A stretch of 64,000 nucleotides of DNA from Desulfarculaceae bacterium (GTDB taxonomy: Bacteria > Desulfobacterota > Desulfarculia > Desulfarculales > Desulfarculaceae), in the NCBI GenBank assembly GCA_021737145.1, contig JAIPEN010000007.1, positions 124,001 through 188,000 of the forward strand. The letters are read 5' to 3'. Position numbers and translations under genes: made by a program. This document shows positions 42,417-53,449 of this stretch, in pieces (position 1 is the first letter of the stretch; each line of letters starts with the position of its first letter). The notes beneath the pieces were generated by a model, which worked only from the letters and a program-made list of their open reading frames with translations, ran no database searches and was not told the origin of the DNA.

Positions 42417-43723
42417 GCATCGAACTCCTCACCGTGCTGTTCTTTGTCTCACTGCTGATATTGCTGCTAATGGGGCTGCCCCTTTCCTTTGTCCTGGGCG
42501 GCGTCTCGGTGGTGTTTCTTTATTTCACCTGGGGCCCCGAGGCTTTTTACATGGTTGCCGCGCAATCATGGGGGGCCATGAACAAGTTCACCCTTGTGGC
42601 AGTGCCCCTGTTCATATTCATGGCCATGATCCTGGAGAAATCGGGAGCGGCCAAGGCCCTCTACGACATGATGTACCTTTGGTTCGGCCCCGTGCCGGGT
42701 GGGCTAGCCATAGGCACCGTGGTCATCTGCGCCATATTCTCGGCCATGTGCGGCATCAGCGGAGCGGCGGTGGTCACCATGGGCACCATTGCCCTTCCCA
42801 ACATGCTGGAAAAAAAATACGACAAGTTCATGGCCATTGGCTGCATCAACTCCGGTGGCGGCTGGGGCATCCTCATCCCCCCCAGCGTGATAATGATCCT
42901 GTATTCGCTCATCACCGGTGAATCGGTTGGCAGGCTCTTCGCCGGTGGCGTGATGCCCGGCCTGATGCTGCTTTGCCTGGTAGGCGGCTACATCCTGGTC
43001 AAGTGCCTCATCAATCCCAAGGCCGGCCCGCCCCTTCCCAAGGAGGAGCGGGGCGATTGGGGACGCAAACTAGCGGCCCTCAAGGCGGTGTTTCTTCCCC
43101 TGCTCATTGTGTTCATGGTGCTGGGGTCGATCATCTTCGGGGTGACCACCCCCACCGAAGCCGCCGCTGTGGGAGTGTTGGGAGCGCTGATCTCGGCTGC
43201 GGTCCACCGCCAATTGACCTGGTGGTTGATCAGGGAAGCCTGTTTGCGCACCTTCCGGCTCACCGGCATGATCATGTGGATCTTGTTTGGCGCCTACTGC
43301 TTCGCTGCTGCCTACCACGGTATGGGAGCGGAAAAGTTCGTCAGGGATATGATGCATTTCATACCCGGCGGCCCGTGGGGAGCCATTATCTTTATCCAGG
43401 CGGTGATCTTCCTTCTGGCCATGGTTTTGGACCCGGCGGGCATCATGATGATCTGCGTGCCGGTGTTCTTGCCCATCGTGAAGGCACATGGCTTCGATCC
43501 CCTGTGGTTCGGCATTTTGTTCGTGATCAACATGGAGATCGGGTACATGACCCCGCCGTTCGGGTTCAACCTTTTCTATTTAAAAGGAATTGTGCCCAAG
43601 TCGATTAGCATGAGCGACATTTACCGGTCGGTCATCCCCTTCACCATCATGGAGAGCACCGGTTTGGTCTTGGTGATGATCTTCCCGCAGATCGCCACCT
43701 GGCTGCCCGGCCTGTTCTTCTAG
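42413..43723 (+). CDS. dctM: TRAP transporter large permease subunit DctM
   Basis: The 436-residue protein has about 12 membrane segments and the DctM signatures 'GAAVVTMGTIALPNMLEKKY', 'INSGGGWGILIPPSVIMILY', 'MVLDPAGIMMICVPVFLPIV' and 'MEIGYMTPPFGFNLFYLKGI'. It forms the sodium- or proton-coupled channel. It is the last gene of the cassette and is followed by an intrinsic terminator. Confidence 0.96.
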   Translation: MSIELLTVLFFVSLLILLLMGLPLSFVLGGVSVVFLYFTWGPEAFYMVAAQSWGAMNKFTLVAVPLFIFMAMILEKSGAAKALYDMMYLWFGPVPGGLAIGTVVICAIFSAMCGISGAAVVTMGTIALPNMLEKKYDKFMAIGCINSGGGWGILIPPSVIMILYSLITGESVGRLFAGGVMPGLMLLCLVGGYILVKCLINPKAGPPLPKEERGDWGRKLAALKAVFLPLLIVFMVLGSIIFGVTTPTEAAAVGVLGALISAAVHRQLTWWLIREACLRTFRLTGMIMWILFGAYCFAAAYHGMGAEKFVRDMMHFIPGGPWGAIIFIQAVIFLLAMVLDPAGIMMICVPVFLPIVKAHGFDPLWFGILFVINMEIGYMTPPFGFNLFYLKGIVPKSISMSDIYRSVIPFTIMESTGLVLVMIFPQIATWLPGLFF

Positions 43724-43762
43724 GCGCGGTCCTGGCCGGCAAACCGGCCCGAGCAAGCAAAC

Positions 43763-43795
43763 AACGGCCCGGAGGCAACCCGCCTCCGGGCCGTT
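43763..43795 (+). terminator. intrinsic terminator of the TRAP operon
   Basis: AACGGCCCGGAGGC (43763-43776) is perfectly complementary to GCCTCCGGGCCGTT (43782-43795) with an AACCC loop, followed by ATTT. It lies 40 bases after the dctM stop. Confidence 0.88.
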
Positions 43796-43821
43796 ATTTG
43801 TGGGCGGGCCTGGATGGCCAC

Positions 43822-43851
43822 AAAAAAGGACCAGCCTTGCGGCTGGTCCTT
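43822..43851 (-). terminator. intrinsic terminator of the tRNA genes
   Basis: AAGGACCAGCC (43826-43836) pairs with GGCTGGTCCTT (43841-43851) around TTGC. On the minus strand the hairpin is followed by a run of six T residues (43822-43827), so it should end the tRNA transcript just after tRNA-Asp. Confidence 0.85.
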
Positions 43852-43863
43852 CTATCTTCTGCG

Positions 43864-43942
<79 letters not shown>

Positions 43943-44016
43943 GCGTGAATCTATTTTATAAAGCCGTCGGCTCTGGGTTCGGGCCCACCGCCATCGCCCT
44001 TGTCAGGGGTTAATGG

Positions 44017-44092
44017 TGGTAGGCGGAACAGGACTCGAACCTGTGACCCCCGGCTTGTAAGGCCGATGCTCTCCCAACTGAGCTACCCGCCC
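44017..44092 (-). tRNA. tRNA-Val (TAC)
   Basis: The minus strand gives a 76-base cloverleaf beginning GGGCGGGTAGCTCAG, with anticodon loop 'CTTACAA' (anticodon TAC), T-arm 'GGTTCGAGTCC', and encoded CCA at 44017-44019. It lies 74 bases upstream of tRNA-Asp and the two are likely co-transcribed. Confidence 0.95.
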
Positions 44093-44189
44093 AAGTCCCG
44101 GGGCCGCGCGCCTTGCGCCCGGCCCCGCACCCCATTCAAGGGGACTCTTATTTATCAAGCGCAGGCCAAACTGTCAAGCGGTTAAGTGA

Positions 44190-46586
44190 CTAATGAGCCA
44201 CCATATCCGAGGATTTATCGCCTTCGGACTCGGGAGGCAACACATAGGGCTCGGGCTTGCACTGGAAGATGGCCTCCGGATCGTCGCAGGCCAGGGCGTA
44301 GGTCAGCACCTGGTCCATGTGCTCCACGGGAATCAGCTCCACCGTCTTGAGCACCCGGGCGGGAATCTCCTTGATATCCTTTTCGTTTTCCTTGGGGATG
44401 AGAATCTGGGTGATCTGGGCCCGGTGAGCGGCCAGGACCTTTTCCCTGAGGCCGCCTATGGGCAGCACCCGGCCGCGCAGAGTGATCTCGCCGGTCATGG
44501 CCACGCTGGCCTTTACCGGCATGCGGGTCAGGGCGCTGACCAGGGCCGTGGCCAGGGTGATGCCCGCGGAGGGGCCGTCCTTGGGAATGGCGCCCTCGGG
44601 CACGTGGATGTGCAGGTCCGCCTTGGTGTAGAAGTCTCCCGGCAGGCCCAGGGACTTGCCCCGGGAGCGCACGTAGCTAAGCGCTGCCTGGGCCGACTCC
44701 TGCATGACCTCGCCCAGCTTGCCGGTGATGGTCAGCTTGCCCTTGCCGGGCAATACGATGGCCTCGGTGGTCAGCACCTCGCCGCCGGTCTCGGTCCAGG
44801 CCAGGCCGTTGGCCAGGCCCACGTGGTCCGCCTCCTCGGGCAGGCCATGGCGGAACTTGGGCACGCCCAGGTAGCTCTCAATCGCGCTGACCGGCACCCG
44901 CACCTGGCCCTTGAGGTTGCCCTCGCTCACCAGGCGCTTTGCCACCTTGCGGCACACGCTGGCGATCTCGCGCTCCAGGTTGCGCACCCCGGCCTCGCGG
45001 GTGTAGCGGCGGGCGATCTCCAGGATGGCGTTGTCGCTGAGCTGGGCCTGCTCCGGGTCCAGGCCGTTGGCCTTGGCCTGCTTGGGCAGCAGGAACTGAG
45101 TGGCGATGCCCAGCTTCTCCAGCTCGGTGTAGCCGGGCAGGCGGATGATCTCCATGCGGTCCTGCAGGGGGGCCGGGATGGAGTAGAGGGTGTTGGCCGT
45201 GGTGATGAACATAACCTCGGACAGGTTGTAGTCCGTGTCCAGGTAATGGTCGTTAAAGGCGAAGTTCTGCTCCGGGTCCAAAACCTCCAGCAGGGCGGCC
45301 GAGGGGTCGCCCCGGAAGTCGGTGGACATCTTGTCCACCTCGTCCAGGCAGAACACCGGGTTCACGCTGCCAGCCCGGCGCATGGACTGGATGATCTTGC
45401 CGGGCAGGGCGCCGATGTAGGTGCGGCGGTGGCCCCGGATCTCGGCCTCGTCGCGCACCCCGCCCAGGGACACCCGGATGAAGTTGCGGCCCATGGCCCG
45501 GGCGATGGAGCGGGCCAGGGAGGTCTTGCCCACGCCGGGAGGACCCACGAAGCAAAGGATGGGGCCCTTGATCTTCTTGGTGAGGGCCTGCACGGCCAAA
45601 AACTCCAGGATGCGCTCCTTGGGCTTGTCCAGGCCGTAGTGGTCCTCGTCCAGGATGGTGCGGGCCGCGTCCAGGTCCAGCATGTCCCGGGTGCGATCGT
45701 ACCAGGGCAGGGCCATGAGCCAGTCCACGTAGTTGCGAACCACCGTGGCTTCGGCGCTCATGGGCGACATCATCTTGAGCTTCTTGATCTCGGCCTCGAC
45801 CTTTTGGCGCGCCTCGCGGGGCATGCGCATGTTCTTGAGCTTTTCCTCAAGGTCCTTGGCCTCGCTCTTGAGGTCGTCCTTTTCGCCCATCTCCTTCTGG
45901 ATGGCGCGCATCTGCTCGTTGAGGTAGTACTCGCGCTGGGTCTTTTCCATCTGGCGCTTGACCCGGCCCTTGATGCGCCGCTCGATCTGCAAAATCTCGA
46001 TCTCGCTACGCAGCAGCTCGAACAACCGGCTCAGGCGGCGGTTGGGTTCGATGATCTCCAAAAGCTGCTGGCGGTCCTCCAACTTGATGGGCAAATGGCT
46101 CACCACCGTGTCGGACAGGGCGCCGGGCTCGGTGATGGCCGCCACGGACAGCATCACCTCCTTGGGGATCTTCTTGTTGAGCTTGGCGTACTGCTCGAAC
46201 GAGGCCACCACCGAGCGGATCAGGGCCTCGGACTCCAGGTCGGCCGGATAGAGCTGGTCCAGCACCTCCAGCTCCACCATGAAGAAATCGGGATTGGACT
46301 CGTAGCTGACCACGCGGGCCCGCTCGCGGCCCTCGATCAGGGCCTTTACCGTGCCATCGGGCAGGCGCAGGAGCTGCAGCACCGTGGACAGGGTGCCCAC
46401 CTGGTAGATGTCGCCCTCGCGGGGGTCGTCCACCTTGGCCTCGCGCTGGGTGGCCATGAAGATGGTCTTGCCGTGCTCCATGGCGTATTCCAGGGCGGCC
46501 ACCGAGCGGTCGCGGCCCACGAACAAGGGTGCCACCATGGAGGGAAAGACCACAACGTCTCTAAGGGGCATCAAAGGTGCGCGCAT
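44190..46586 (-). CDS. lon: ATP-dependent protease Lon
   Basis: The 798-residue protein has the N-terminal LON substrate domain ('[20 protein letters not shown]'), a coiled-coil region (about 190-260), AAA+ domain with '[20 protein letters not shown]' and '[10 protein letters not shown]', and the C-terminal protease domain with the catalytic Ser in '[15 protein letters not shown]' and Lys in '[20 protein letters not shown]'. It degrades damaged and regulatory proteins in the cytoplasm. It follows clpX by about 140 bases and has its own upstream region with a CTCTT/AAGAG inverted repeat at 46599-46611. Confidence 0.98.
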   Translation of the reverse strand: MRAPLMPLRDVVVFPSMVAPLFVGRDRSVAALEYAMEHGKTIFMATQREAKVDDPREGDIYQVGTLSTVLQLLRLPDGTVKALIEGRERARVVSYESNPDFFMVELEVLDQLYPADLESEALIRSVVASFEQYAKLNKKIPKEVMLSVAAITEPGALSDTVVSHLPIKLEDRQQLLEIIEPNRRLSRLFELLRSEIEILQIERRIKGRVKRQMEKTQREYYLNEQMRAIQKEMGEKDDLKSEAKDLEEKLKNMRMPREARQKVEAEIKKLKMMSPMSAEATVVRNYVDWLMALPWYDRTRDMLDLDAARTILDEDHYGLDKPKERILEFLAVQALTKKIKGPILCFVGPPGVGKTSLARSIARAMGRNFIRVSLGGVRDEAEIRGHRRTYIGALPGKIIQSMRRAGSVNPVFCLDEVDKMSTDFRGDPSAALLEVLDPEQNFAFNDHYLDTDYNLSEVMFITTANTLYSIPAPLQDRMEIIRLPGYTELEKLGIATQFLLPKQAKANGLDPEQAQLSDNAILEIARRYTREAGVRNLEREIASVCRKVAKRLVSEGNLKGQVRVPVSAIESYLGVPKFRHGLPEEADHVGLANGLAWTETGGEVLTTEAIVLPGKGKLTITGKLGEVMQESAQAALSYVRSRGKSLGLPGDFYTKADLHIHVPEGAIPKDGPSAGITLATALVSALTRMPVKASVAMTGEITLRGRVLPIGGLREKVLAAHRAQITQILIPKENEKDIKEIPARVLKTVELIPVEHMDQVLTYALACDDPEAIFQCKPEPYVLPPESEGDKSSDMVAH

Positions 46587-46632
46587 ATCTATATAACTCT
46601 CTTATAAAGAGGGTAAATCTCGCCCAGAGCAA

Positions 46633-46668
46633 CAGTGCTCATCCTCATTAGATAGAGGATAAGCACTG
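46633..46668 (-). terminator. long hairpin between clpX and lon
   Basis: CAGTGCTCATCCTC (46633-46646) pairs with GAGGATAAGCACTG (46655-46668), with a single mismatch and an 8-base loop. It could partially terminate or stabilise the clpX transcript before lon. There is no strong T-run, so read-through is likely. Confidence 0.5.
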
Positions 46669-46729
46669 GTTGGTTCGATTGCATGAATTTTAACGCCGTC
46701 CTTTGGGGCGGCCGGGGCCGGCCTCGCCC

Positions 46730-47983
<1,254 letters not shown>

Positions 47984-48026
47984 ATAAAGAGGCCTCCGTC
48001 CGCCGTTACCAACCGATATGGGGCGC

Positions 48027-48623
48027 CTAGGTCTCCATTGCGTCGCGCTGGGTGATCACCCGGTCCACGATGCCGTACTCCTTGGCTTCTTGCCCGCTCA
48101 TGAAAAAGTCGCGCTCGGTGTCGGCGGTGACTTTTTTGACGCTCTGGCCGGTGTGCTCGGCCAGAATCAAATTAAGCTCCTCGCGCATGCGCAGGATTTC
48201 CTTGGCGTGGATGTCGATGTCCGTGGCCTGCCCTTGGAAACCGCCCATGGGCTGATGGATCAGGATGCGGGAGTGGGGCAGGGAAAAGCGCATGCCCGGC
48301 TCGCCGGCGGCCAAAAGGATGGCGGCCATGCTGCTGGCCTGGCCCAGGCACAGGGTGGACACCTTGCTCTTGATGTACTGCATGGTGTCGTAGATGGCCA
48401 TGCCCGCGGTCACCTGTCCGCCCGGCGAGTTTATGTAGAGGCTGATGTCCTTGGTGGGGTCCTCGGCCTCCAAAAACAAGAACTGGGCGATGAGCACGTT
48501 GGCCACGTGGTCGTCGATGGGTTCGCCCAGCATTACGATGCGATCTTTGAGCAGACGGGAATAAATGTCATAGGACCGTTCGCCGCGTCCGGTCTGCTCG
48601 ATGACAAAAGGAATCAGGGGCAT
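48027..48623 (-). CDS. clpP: ClpP protease subunit
   Basis: The 198-residue protein has the Ser-His-Asp triad context: Ser98 ('[14 protein letters not shown]'), His123 ('[20 protein letters not shown]') and Asp in 'DTERDFFMS'. '[19 protein letters not shown]' forms the conserved substrate-binding region. It assembles into the two-ring protease core used by ClpX. It is 25 bases after tig. Confidence 0.98.
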   Translation of the reverse strand: MPLIPFVIEQTGRGERSYDIYSRLLKDRIVMLGEPIDDHVANVLIAQFLFLEAEDPTKDISLYINSPGGQVTAGMAIYDTMQYIKSKVSTLCLGQASSMAAILLAAGEPGMRFSLPHSRILIHQPMGGFQGQATDIDIHAKEILRMREELNLILAEHTGQSVKKVTADTERDFFMSGQEAKEYGIVDRVITQRDAMET

Positions 48624-48648
48624 CGGGGCCTCATTTCAATTTTAGGAA

Positions 48649-50007
48649 TCAGCTTGCGTCGTCGCTTTCCGGCTCCGCGGTCTCCTCGCCGGATTTGGCA
48701 GCCAATTCGGCGGGATCGACTAATTTAATATTAGCACCGGCCTTTATGGCCTGCAACGTCTTTTCTTCCAGGATGCGAGCGGTAAGGGAAGGCATCGCAT
48801 TGTTTTTATTGTAAATATCCTTTAGGGCCTGCGCCGGTTGACCGGTGCGCTGGCTCATCTTTTCGAACTCAGCGTCAAGATCTTCCTGGCTGGTTTCTAT
48901 CTCCTCCAGGGCGGTGATCTTGCCCAGGATGATGCCAGCCTTGACCTTTTTTTCGGCCTCGCTCTTAAAGTCCTCGGCCAGCTTGGCCTCGTCCAGCCCG
49001 GCCATCTCCGGGTCCATGCCCGACTGCTGCAGGCGCTGCTTGAAGTCGCCCACCATGGCCTCGGTCTCCTCGGCCACCAACGAGGCGGGCACCTCGAACT
49101 CGGCCAGCTCGCGCACCTGATCCAGGATTTGCTTGCGAAGCTCCTGGTTGCGCTGCTCGCCGTACATTTCATCCATGTCGCCGGAGATGCGGTCCTTGAG
49201 GGCCTGCAGGCTCTCGAACTCGCCGCCCAGGGAGCGGGCGAAGTCGTCGTCCAGCTCGGGCTTGACCTTTTTCTTCAGGCCCTTCACCTGCATCACGAAG
49301 CGGATGTCCTTGCCGGCCATCTCCTTGTTGGGATGGTCGTCCTCGTAATGCACCGCGGCCTCGACCTCGTCGCCCACCTTGGCCTTGACCAGGGCCACCT
49401 CGATTTCCTGCTGGCTCTGGCCGCCGCCCAGGTCCACGTCCACGTTCTCGGCCGTGCCGCCTTCCAGTACCTCGTCGCCATCATAGGCCTGGTAGTCCAC
49501 CACCACCACGTCGCCGATCTCGGCCGGGCGCTCCTCTTCCAGGGGCACTAGCACCGATTGGCGTTCCAGGAGCTGCTCCAGGCGCTGGTTGAGTTCTTCC
49601 TCGCTGGCCTCCAGCTTGGGCTCCTTGAGCTCCAGGCCCTGATAGGCTTCCTTGGCCAGCTCGAAATCGGGGCGCACGTCAAAGATCAGCTTGTAGACAA
49701 AATCCTGTCCCATGGCCGGGGGATCGAAGTCGAACTCAGGCTGGGCCACCGGCTCCAGGCCGGTTTCCTGCAATGCCTCGTGATAGGTCCCGCCCAACAG
49801 CTCCTGGACAGCCTCGTTGGCCGCCTGGTCGCCGTAATAGCGCTCCAGAACCGCGCGGGGGGCCTTGCCCGGCCGGAAGCCCTTGATCTTGGCCCGGCTC
49901 TTGAGCTGGTTGTAAATTTTGTTCAGGGCCTTATCCACGTCGCTGGCGGGCAGCTCCACGGTAACCTGGCGCTGCACCTGGCTCAGCTGTTCAACGTTGA
50001 CCTTCAT
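48649..50007 (-). CDS. tig: trigger factor
   Basis: The 452-residue chaperone binds nascent chains at the ribosome exit. It has the ribosome-binding signature 'SRAKIKGFRPGKAPRAVLER' near residue 36, a central FKBP-type peptidyl-prolyl isomerase domain ('EIGDVVVVDYQAYDGDEVLE', 'DDHPNKEMAGKDIRFVMQV') and a long helical C-terminal arm. The last 30 residues are acidic. It is the first gene of the proteostasis block. Confidence 0.97.
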   Translation of the reverse strand: MKVNVEQLSQVQRQVTVELPASDVDKALNKIYNQLKSRAKIKGFRPGKAPRAVLERYYGDQAANEAVQELLGGTYHEALQETGLEPVAQPEFDFDPPAMGQDFVYKLIFDVRPDFELAKEAYQGLELKEPKLEASEEELNQRLEQLLERQSVLVPLEEERPAEIGDVVVVDYQAYDGDEVLEGGTAENVDVDLGGGQSQQEIEVALVKAKVGDEVEAAVHYEDDHPNKEMAGKDIRFVMQVKGLKKKVKPELDDDFARSLGGEFESLQALKDRISGDMDEMYGEQRNQELRKQILDQVRELAEFEVPASLVAEETEAMVGDFKQRLQQSGMDPEMAGLDEAKLAEDFKSEAEKKVKAGIILGKITALEEIETSQEDLDAEFEKMSQRTGQPAQALKDIYNKNNAMPSLTARILEEKTLQAIKAGANIKLVDPAELAAKSGEETAEPESDDAS

Positions 50008-50070
50008 GTCCGGTGTTCCTTGCCCTCGAAAGGGTTAGCCTCTAGGGGTTAACAAGTCTGAAATTGTAGT

Positions 50071-50099
50071 GATATAACACCGCTTAGCGGCCCCCGCAA
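50071..50099 (-). promoter_or_regulatory. candidate sigma-70 promoter of the tig-clpP-clpX operon
   Basis: Read on the minus strand, TTGCGG (50094-50099) is followed after 17 bases by TATATC (50071-50076), 63 bases before the tig start. The spacer contains a CCGCTTAGCGG palindrome. Similarity to consensus is partial. Confidence 0.45.
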
Positions 50100-50142
50100 C
50101 CCCAAAGGGCCGGAAAACGGCGGCGTTGGCGGGCCTGGCCGG

Positions 50143-51210
50143 CTAATACTCGCCCAGTTGGCGCCGAACCAGGGCGATATCGTCGTCGATCAGGGGGAAG
50201 GGGTAATTGCGCAGATCCGGGCCCGGCCGCTCGTTGCCATAGGGCCGGTTGCAGGCCACCTCGCCCGAGGCCCCGGGGCAGCCCGAGGTCATGAAGGGCC
50301 TTCCCGAGGCGATGGCCGCCTCGACGACATCCGCGCCGGCCCCGAATTTTTCGATGCGGCCCTGTTGGTCGAAGCGCATGTCCGCGGCCCGGGCCTGGTC
50401 GTGGTCGATGAGCCAGCGGGCCAGCTGGATGCGGCGGTAGCCGGAGGCCGGGGGCTGGGGAGTGTCGGCCAGGGCGCTGAAGCGCTCGGGGAAAAAGCAG
50501 AAAAGATGGGTGGAGCCGCCCAGGGCGCGGGCCCGGTCAATGGCCAGCACCAGTTCCCGCTCGGTCTCGCCCAGGCCGTGGATCAGGTGCACCCCGATCA
50601 TGTCCCGGCCAAAGATGCGGGCCGACTCCTCGTAGATGCTCCAGTAGTGCTCCCAGCGGTGGGGGCCGCCGGCCGGCTTGCCCCTGAGCTGGGCGAACAG
50701 CTCGGGCGTGGCCGCGTCGATGGCCACCCCGATGCGGTCGGCCCCGGCCTGCTTCATGTCTTCCAGATCCTTGGCCTTGAGCAGGGTGGGGGCGATCAGC
50801 AGGCTCACCGGCAGATGGCAGCCCTCCCGCACCCTCCGGCACACCTCGAGCACGTCGGCCTTGGCCTTGAGGTGGGTGACCATGGACACGCAGACCCGCT
50901 CCACATGGGGCGGGGCCGCGGCGCAGCGGGCCACCACCTCGTCCAGGTCATAGGCCTTCCAGGTAACCCGGATGAACTTCTGGAAGCGGGGGTCGCCCTC
51001 GGCCACCTGGCTCTCCCGGGCCAGGCCGCAAAAGGCGCAGTTGGCCTTGCACCCGTCGGGATAGGTGAGCAGCAGGTTGATGCAGCCCAGGCGGGCGTTG
51101 CGGTAAAAGCGGCCCTCGGCCAGGCCCAGGGTGAGGGCCGCGGCCAGGGACAGGCGCACCTGGTCGGGGCTGGATTCGCTCAGAGGTGTTTGGGCGGCGG
51201 CCAAAGGCAT
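50143..51210 (-). CDS. radical SAM lipoyl synthase component (LipS1/LipS2 type)
   Basis: From ATG 51210 (GAGGGAT upstream) the protein has 355 residues with a radical SAM motif Cys54-X3-Cys58-X2-Cys61 ('CKANCAFC') preceded by Cys43. BioB/LipA-like barrel elements follow ('VCVSMVTHLKAKADVLEVC', 'GADRIGVAIDAATPELF', 'GVHLIHGLGETERELVLAI') and a Cys-containing tail ('TSGCPGASGEVACNRPYG'). In the LipS1/LipS2 route two different radical SAM proteins insert the two sulfurs into octanoylated proteins. This gene and the one at 51484 are co-oriented with a lipoate ligase gene, which supports the pair. I do not assign which is LipS1. Confidence 0.8.
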   Translation of the reverse strand: MPLAAAQTPLSESSPDQVRLSLAAALTLGLAEGRFYRNARLGCINLLLTYPDGCKANCAFCGLARESQVAEGDPRFQKFIRVTWKAYDLDEVVARCAAAPPHVERVCVSMVTHLKAKADVLEVCRRVREGCHLPVSLLIAPTLLKAKDLEDMKQAGADRIGVAIDAATPELFAQLRGKPAGGPHRWEHYWSIYEESARIFGRDMIGVHLIHGLGETERELVLAIDRARALGGSTHLFCFFPERFSALADTPQPPASGYRRIQLARWLIDHDQARAADMRFDQQGRIEKFGAGADVVEAAIASGRPFMTSGCPGASGEVACNRPYGNERPGPDLRNYPFPLIDDDIALVRRQLGEY

Positions 51211-51213
51211 TTT

Positions 51214-51472
51214 ATCCCTCACATTCCATGAAAGCCGTGCGTCCGGCTGCGCCAGCCTCCGGCAGGCCGTGTTGCTGGCTACACTCGGGCCTCGACGTAG
51301 CTTTTGCCACGACTGCGGCCCTCGCTTGCCAGACGCCTTGTCTGCCGGCGGCTGCCTTTGTCGGGCCAGCGTGAAAACCGTATCCTGCTGTTGGAGACAC
51401 CATTTCCATAAGCATCCCATGGACACTGGCTCGTTGTTTGATGCCGCACCGCCTTCATGGAATGTGCGGGAT
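51214..51472. repeat. long palindromic element with inverted terminal arms (copy A)
   Basis: This 259-base segment fills the gap between two lipoate radical SAM genes. The outer arms, 51214-51235 and 51451-51472, are 22-base inverted repeats with two mismatches. Inside, a core palindrome centred near 51304 (GGCAGGC at 51261 against GTCTGCC at 51340) is related to the element at 63116-63237: bases 51269-51343 align without gaps to 63142-63216 with about 58 of 75 identities by hand count. No protein is encoded. It resembles a MITE or large REP-type sequence that would form a big stem-loop in the mRNA. Confidence 0.7.
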
Positions 51473-51483
51473 GGGTCTCCTTG

Positions 51484-52410
51484 TCAAGCCAGGGAGCAGC
51501 AGGTGTCCCGGAAACTAACTTTTACACCCATTTCCCGGGCCTGGTCCAGGGCTCCGTCGCTGGGTATGGCCAGGGCGTTGATCCCGGCTCGAACCGCCAG
51601 GGCGTCCAGCTCCCGGCGGTGGCGGCCCCGGGGCCGGGCGCAGCCCAGGTGATGGCGGATGCGCGGCAGGCGCTCCCGGGCCTGGGCCAAAAAGCCGGCC
51701 ACCTCTTGCGGCGAGGGCGGAGTGGCCTGGGCCAGGGGGGTGCCCTTCAGGGGCATGAGCACCACGAACACCACCCGCTTGGGCTCGAGCTCGGCCACCA
51801 GCTCCAGGGCATGCTCCTCGCCGTGCAGATGGCCGTGATCCAGGCCCAGGATGATGTGGGGGGCCAGCTCCAGACCCGCCTCCTGGCAGGCGGCCAGGGT
51901 CTCGCTCTGCCCGGCCAGGCCGTCGGCCAGGTGCAGCACCCGCTGGGCCGTGCCCTCGGAGCCCACCACGTCCACCAAGGCCTGGCGCACCCCGGCCTGC
52001 TTCAGGGCCTTGGCCGTGCCGCGATCGATGCGTCCCACGTGGGCGGTGAGGATCAGCTCCGTGTCCGCGCTCAGGCGCTCGATGGCCGGCAGCACCTTGT
52101 CCCAGGGCAAATGGCCCTGGGGGTCGCTGCCCCCGGAGAGCAGCATGCCCTCCTGGCCTTGGGCGGCCAGCTTGAGCCCCAAGGCATATAGCTGGTCCGC
52201 GTCCCGGGCCGGGCGCATGGTTCTGAGCAGGCGCCCCCGGCAATGGTCGCAGCCCAGGGAGCAGCTCTTGCCGGTGATGCTCACCGCCGGGTAGCGGCCG
52301 GTGCGGCCATAGGCGGTGAACATGCCGGGCAGAAAAATGTCCAGGTTGGGCCCGTGGGCCGCATGGGAAAGCTCCCGCGCCCGCTCCAGGGCCTGTTCCA
52401 GCTCAGGCAT
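51484..52410 (-). CDS. radical SAM lipoyl synthase component (LipS1/LipS2 type)
   Basis: The 308-residue protein has Cys50-X3-Cys54-X2-Cys57 ('CSLGCDHC') after 'AVSITGKS', followed by a short barrel with 'GMLLSGGSDPQGHLPW', 'LILTAHVGRIDRGTAKALKQ' and 'APHIILGLDHG', and an ending 'VSFRDTCCSLA'. It overlaps the flavoprotein gene by 8 bases. It would work with the other radical SAM protein of this cluster to form the lipoyl group on proteins such as GcvH. The division of labour between the two cannot be read from sequence. Confidence 0.8.
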   Translation of the reverse strand: MPELEQALERARELSHAAHGPNLDIFLPGMFTAYGRTGRYPAVSITGKSCSLGCDHCRGRLLRTMRPARDADQLYALGLKLAAQGQEGMLLSGGSDPQGHLPWDKVLPAIERLSADTELILTAHVGRIDRGTAKALKQAGVRQALVDVVGSEGTAQRVLHLADGLAGQSETLAACQEAGLELAPHIILGLDHGHLHGEEHALELVAELEPKRVVFVVLMPLKGTPLAQATPPSPQEVAGFLAQARERLPRIRHHLGCARPRGRHRRELDALAVRAGINALAIPSDGALDQAREMGVKVSFRDTCCSLA

Positions 52411-53449
52411 CTGTGCCTCCCCCCCAGCCGGGCCACACCCTGCTCATCAGCCCGGCAAAGTCCTCCCCGTCCCAGCCGGCCTCCATATCTTGCCTCGCGG
52501 CCAGGCCCCGGGCCAGGTTGTTGCCGTAGCGGGCCAGCACCTGGTGCTGGTAGTCCTCGCCCGCACCGGCTTGGCCCCCGGCCAGGCGCGCGGCGGCGCG
52601 GCCCGCCTCGATGCCCGAGAACACCGCCTGGGGAATGCCCGCCCCGCTCACCGGGTGGGTGAGCCCGGCCGCGTCCCCGGCCAAAAGCACCCGTCCCTTG
52701 GCCATCTCGGGGCGCACCCCGCCCACCGGAATGGCCCCGCCGGTCATGGCCAGCACCCCGGGGCGGATCAGGCCCCGCTCCTCCAGGCCGTGGCGCAGCT
52801 CCTCCAGACGGCGCAGGGGCCGGGCCTCGGTGCGGCAGCCCAGGCCCAGGTTGGCCGCCGCTCCCTTGGGGAACAGCCAGGCGTAGCCGTGCTTGTAGGC
52901 CGGGTCCAGGTAGACCCGTGTGCGGCTCATGTCCCGGGCCAGGGGCACCTGCATCTGCACCCCGGCCATGAGGGCCTGGCGCTCCCACCCGGCCAGGCGG
53001 GCCACGGCCGAGGCCGCTCCATCCGCGGCCACCACCGCCCCGGCCCGCACCTGGACCTTTTGCCCCCCCCGCTTGAGGCTCCAGGTCTCGCCTTCGCGCC
53101 CAATAAGCTTGGTGCCGGCCCAGGCCAGGGCTCCCGCTCCGGCCGCCTGCATGACCAGGCCGTGGTCCCACACCGCCCGGTCCAAAATCCAGCCCGGCCC
53201 GGGCATGTAGCGCTCGTGGCTCCCGATGATGCTCAGCATGCCCTCCACGGCCTGAACCTTGCCCCGGGGCGGGAACTCCACCTCCGTGGCCAGCAGGCGG
53301 GGCACGTACTCGGCGCAATGGGGTAGGGCGCCGAAACGGGCCTTCTGGTCGACCAGCAGCACCTTGGCCCCGGCCAGGGCCGCCTGGCGCGCGGCCAGAG
53401 CGCCGGCCGGGCCCCCGCCCACCACCAGCACGTCCACCTGCTCAGGCAT
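52403..53449 (-). CDS. FAD-dependent oxidoreductase, geranylgeranyl reductase-like (LipT-type)
   Basis: The 348-residue flavoprotein has the FAD-binding 'VLVVGGGPAGALAARQAALAG' (residues about 6-26) and the second FAD site 'GRVLLAGDAAGLTHPVSGAG'. These place it in the geranylgeranyl reductase-like group. Flavoproteins of this group are encoded with LipS1/LipS2 and lipoate ligase in other prokaryotes (named LipT) and are proposed to supply electrons. It overlaps both neighbours by 8 bases, so the cluster is translationally linked. Function is inferred from context. Confidence 0.82.
   Translation of the reverse strand: MPEQVDVLVVGGGPAGALAARQAALAGAKVLLVDQKARFGALPHCAEYVPRLLATEVEFPPRGKVQAVEGMLSIIGSHERYMPGPGWILDRAVWDHGLVMQAAGAGALAWAGTKLIGREGETWSLKRGGQKVQVRAGAVVAADGAASAVARLAGWERQALMAGVQMQVPLARDMSRTRVYLDPAYKHGYAWLFPKGAAANLGLGCRTEARPLRRLEELRHGLEERGLIRPGVLAMTGGAIPVGGVRPEMAKGRVLLAGDAAGLTHPVSGAGIPQAVFSGIEAGRAAARLAGGQAGAGEDYQHQVLARYGNNLARGLAARQDMEAGWDGEDFAGLMSRVWPGWGGGTDA

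Noticed and set aside
51211..51483. Insertion sequence or transposon
   Set aside because: The segment has inverted ends but no transposase or other ORF, so it is listed as a repeat only.
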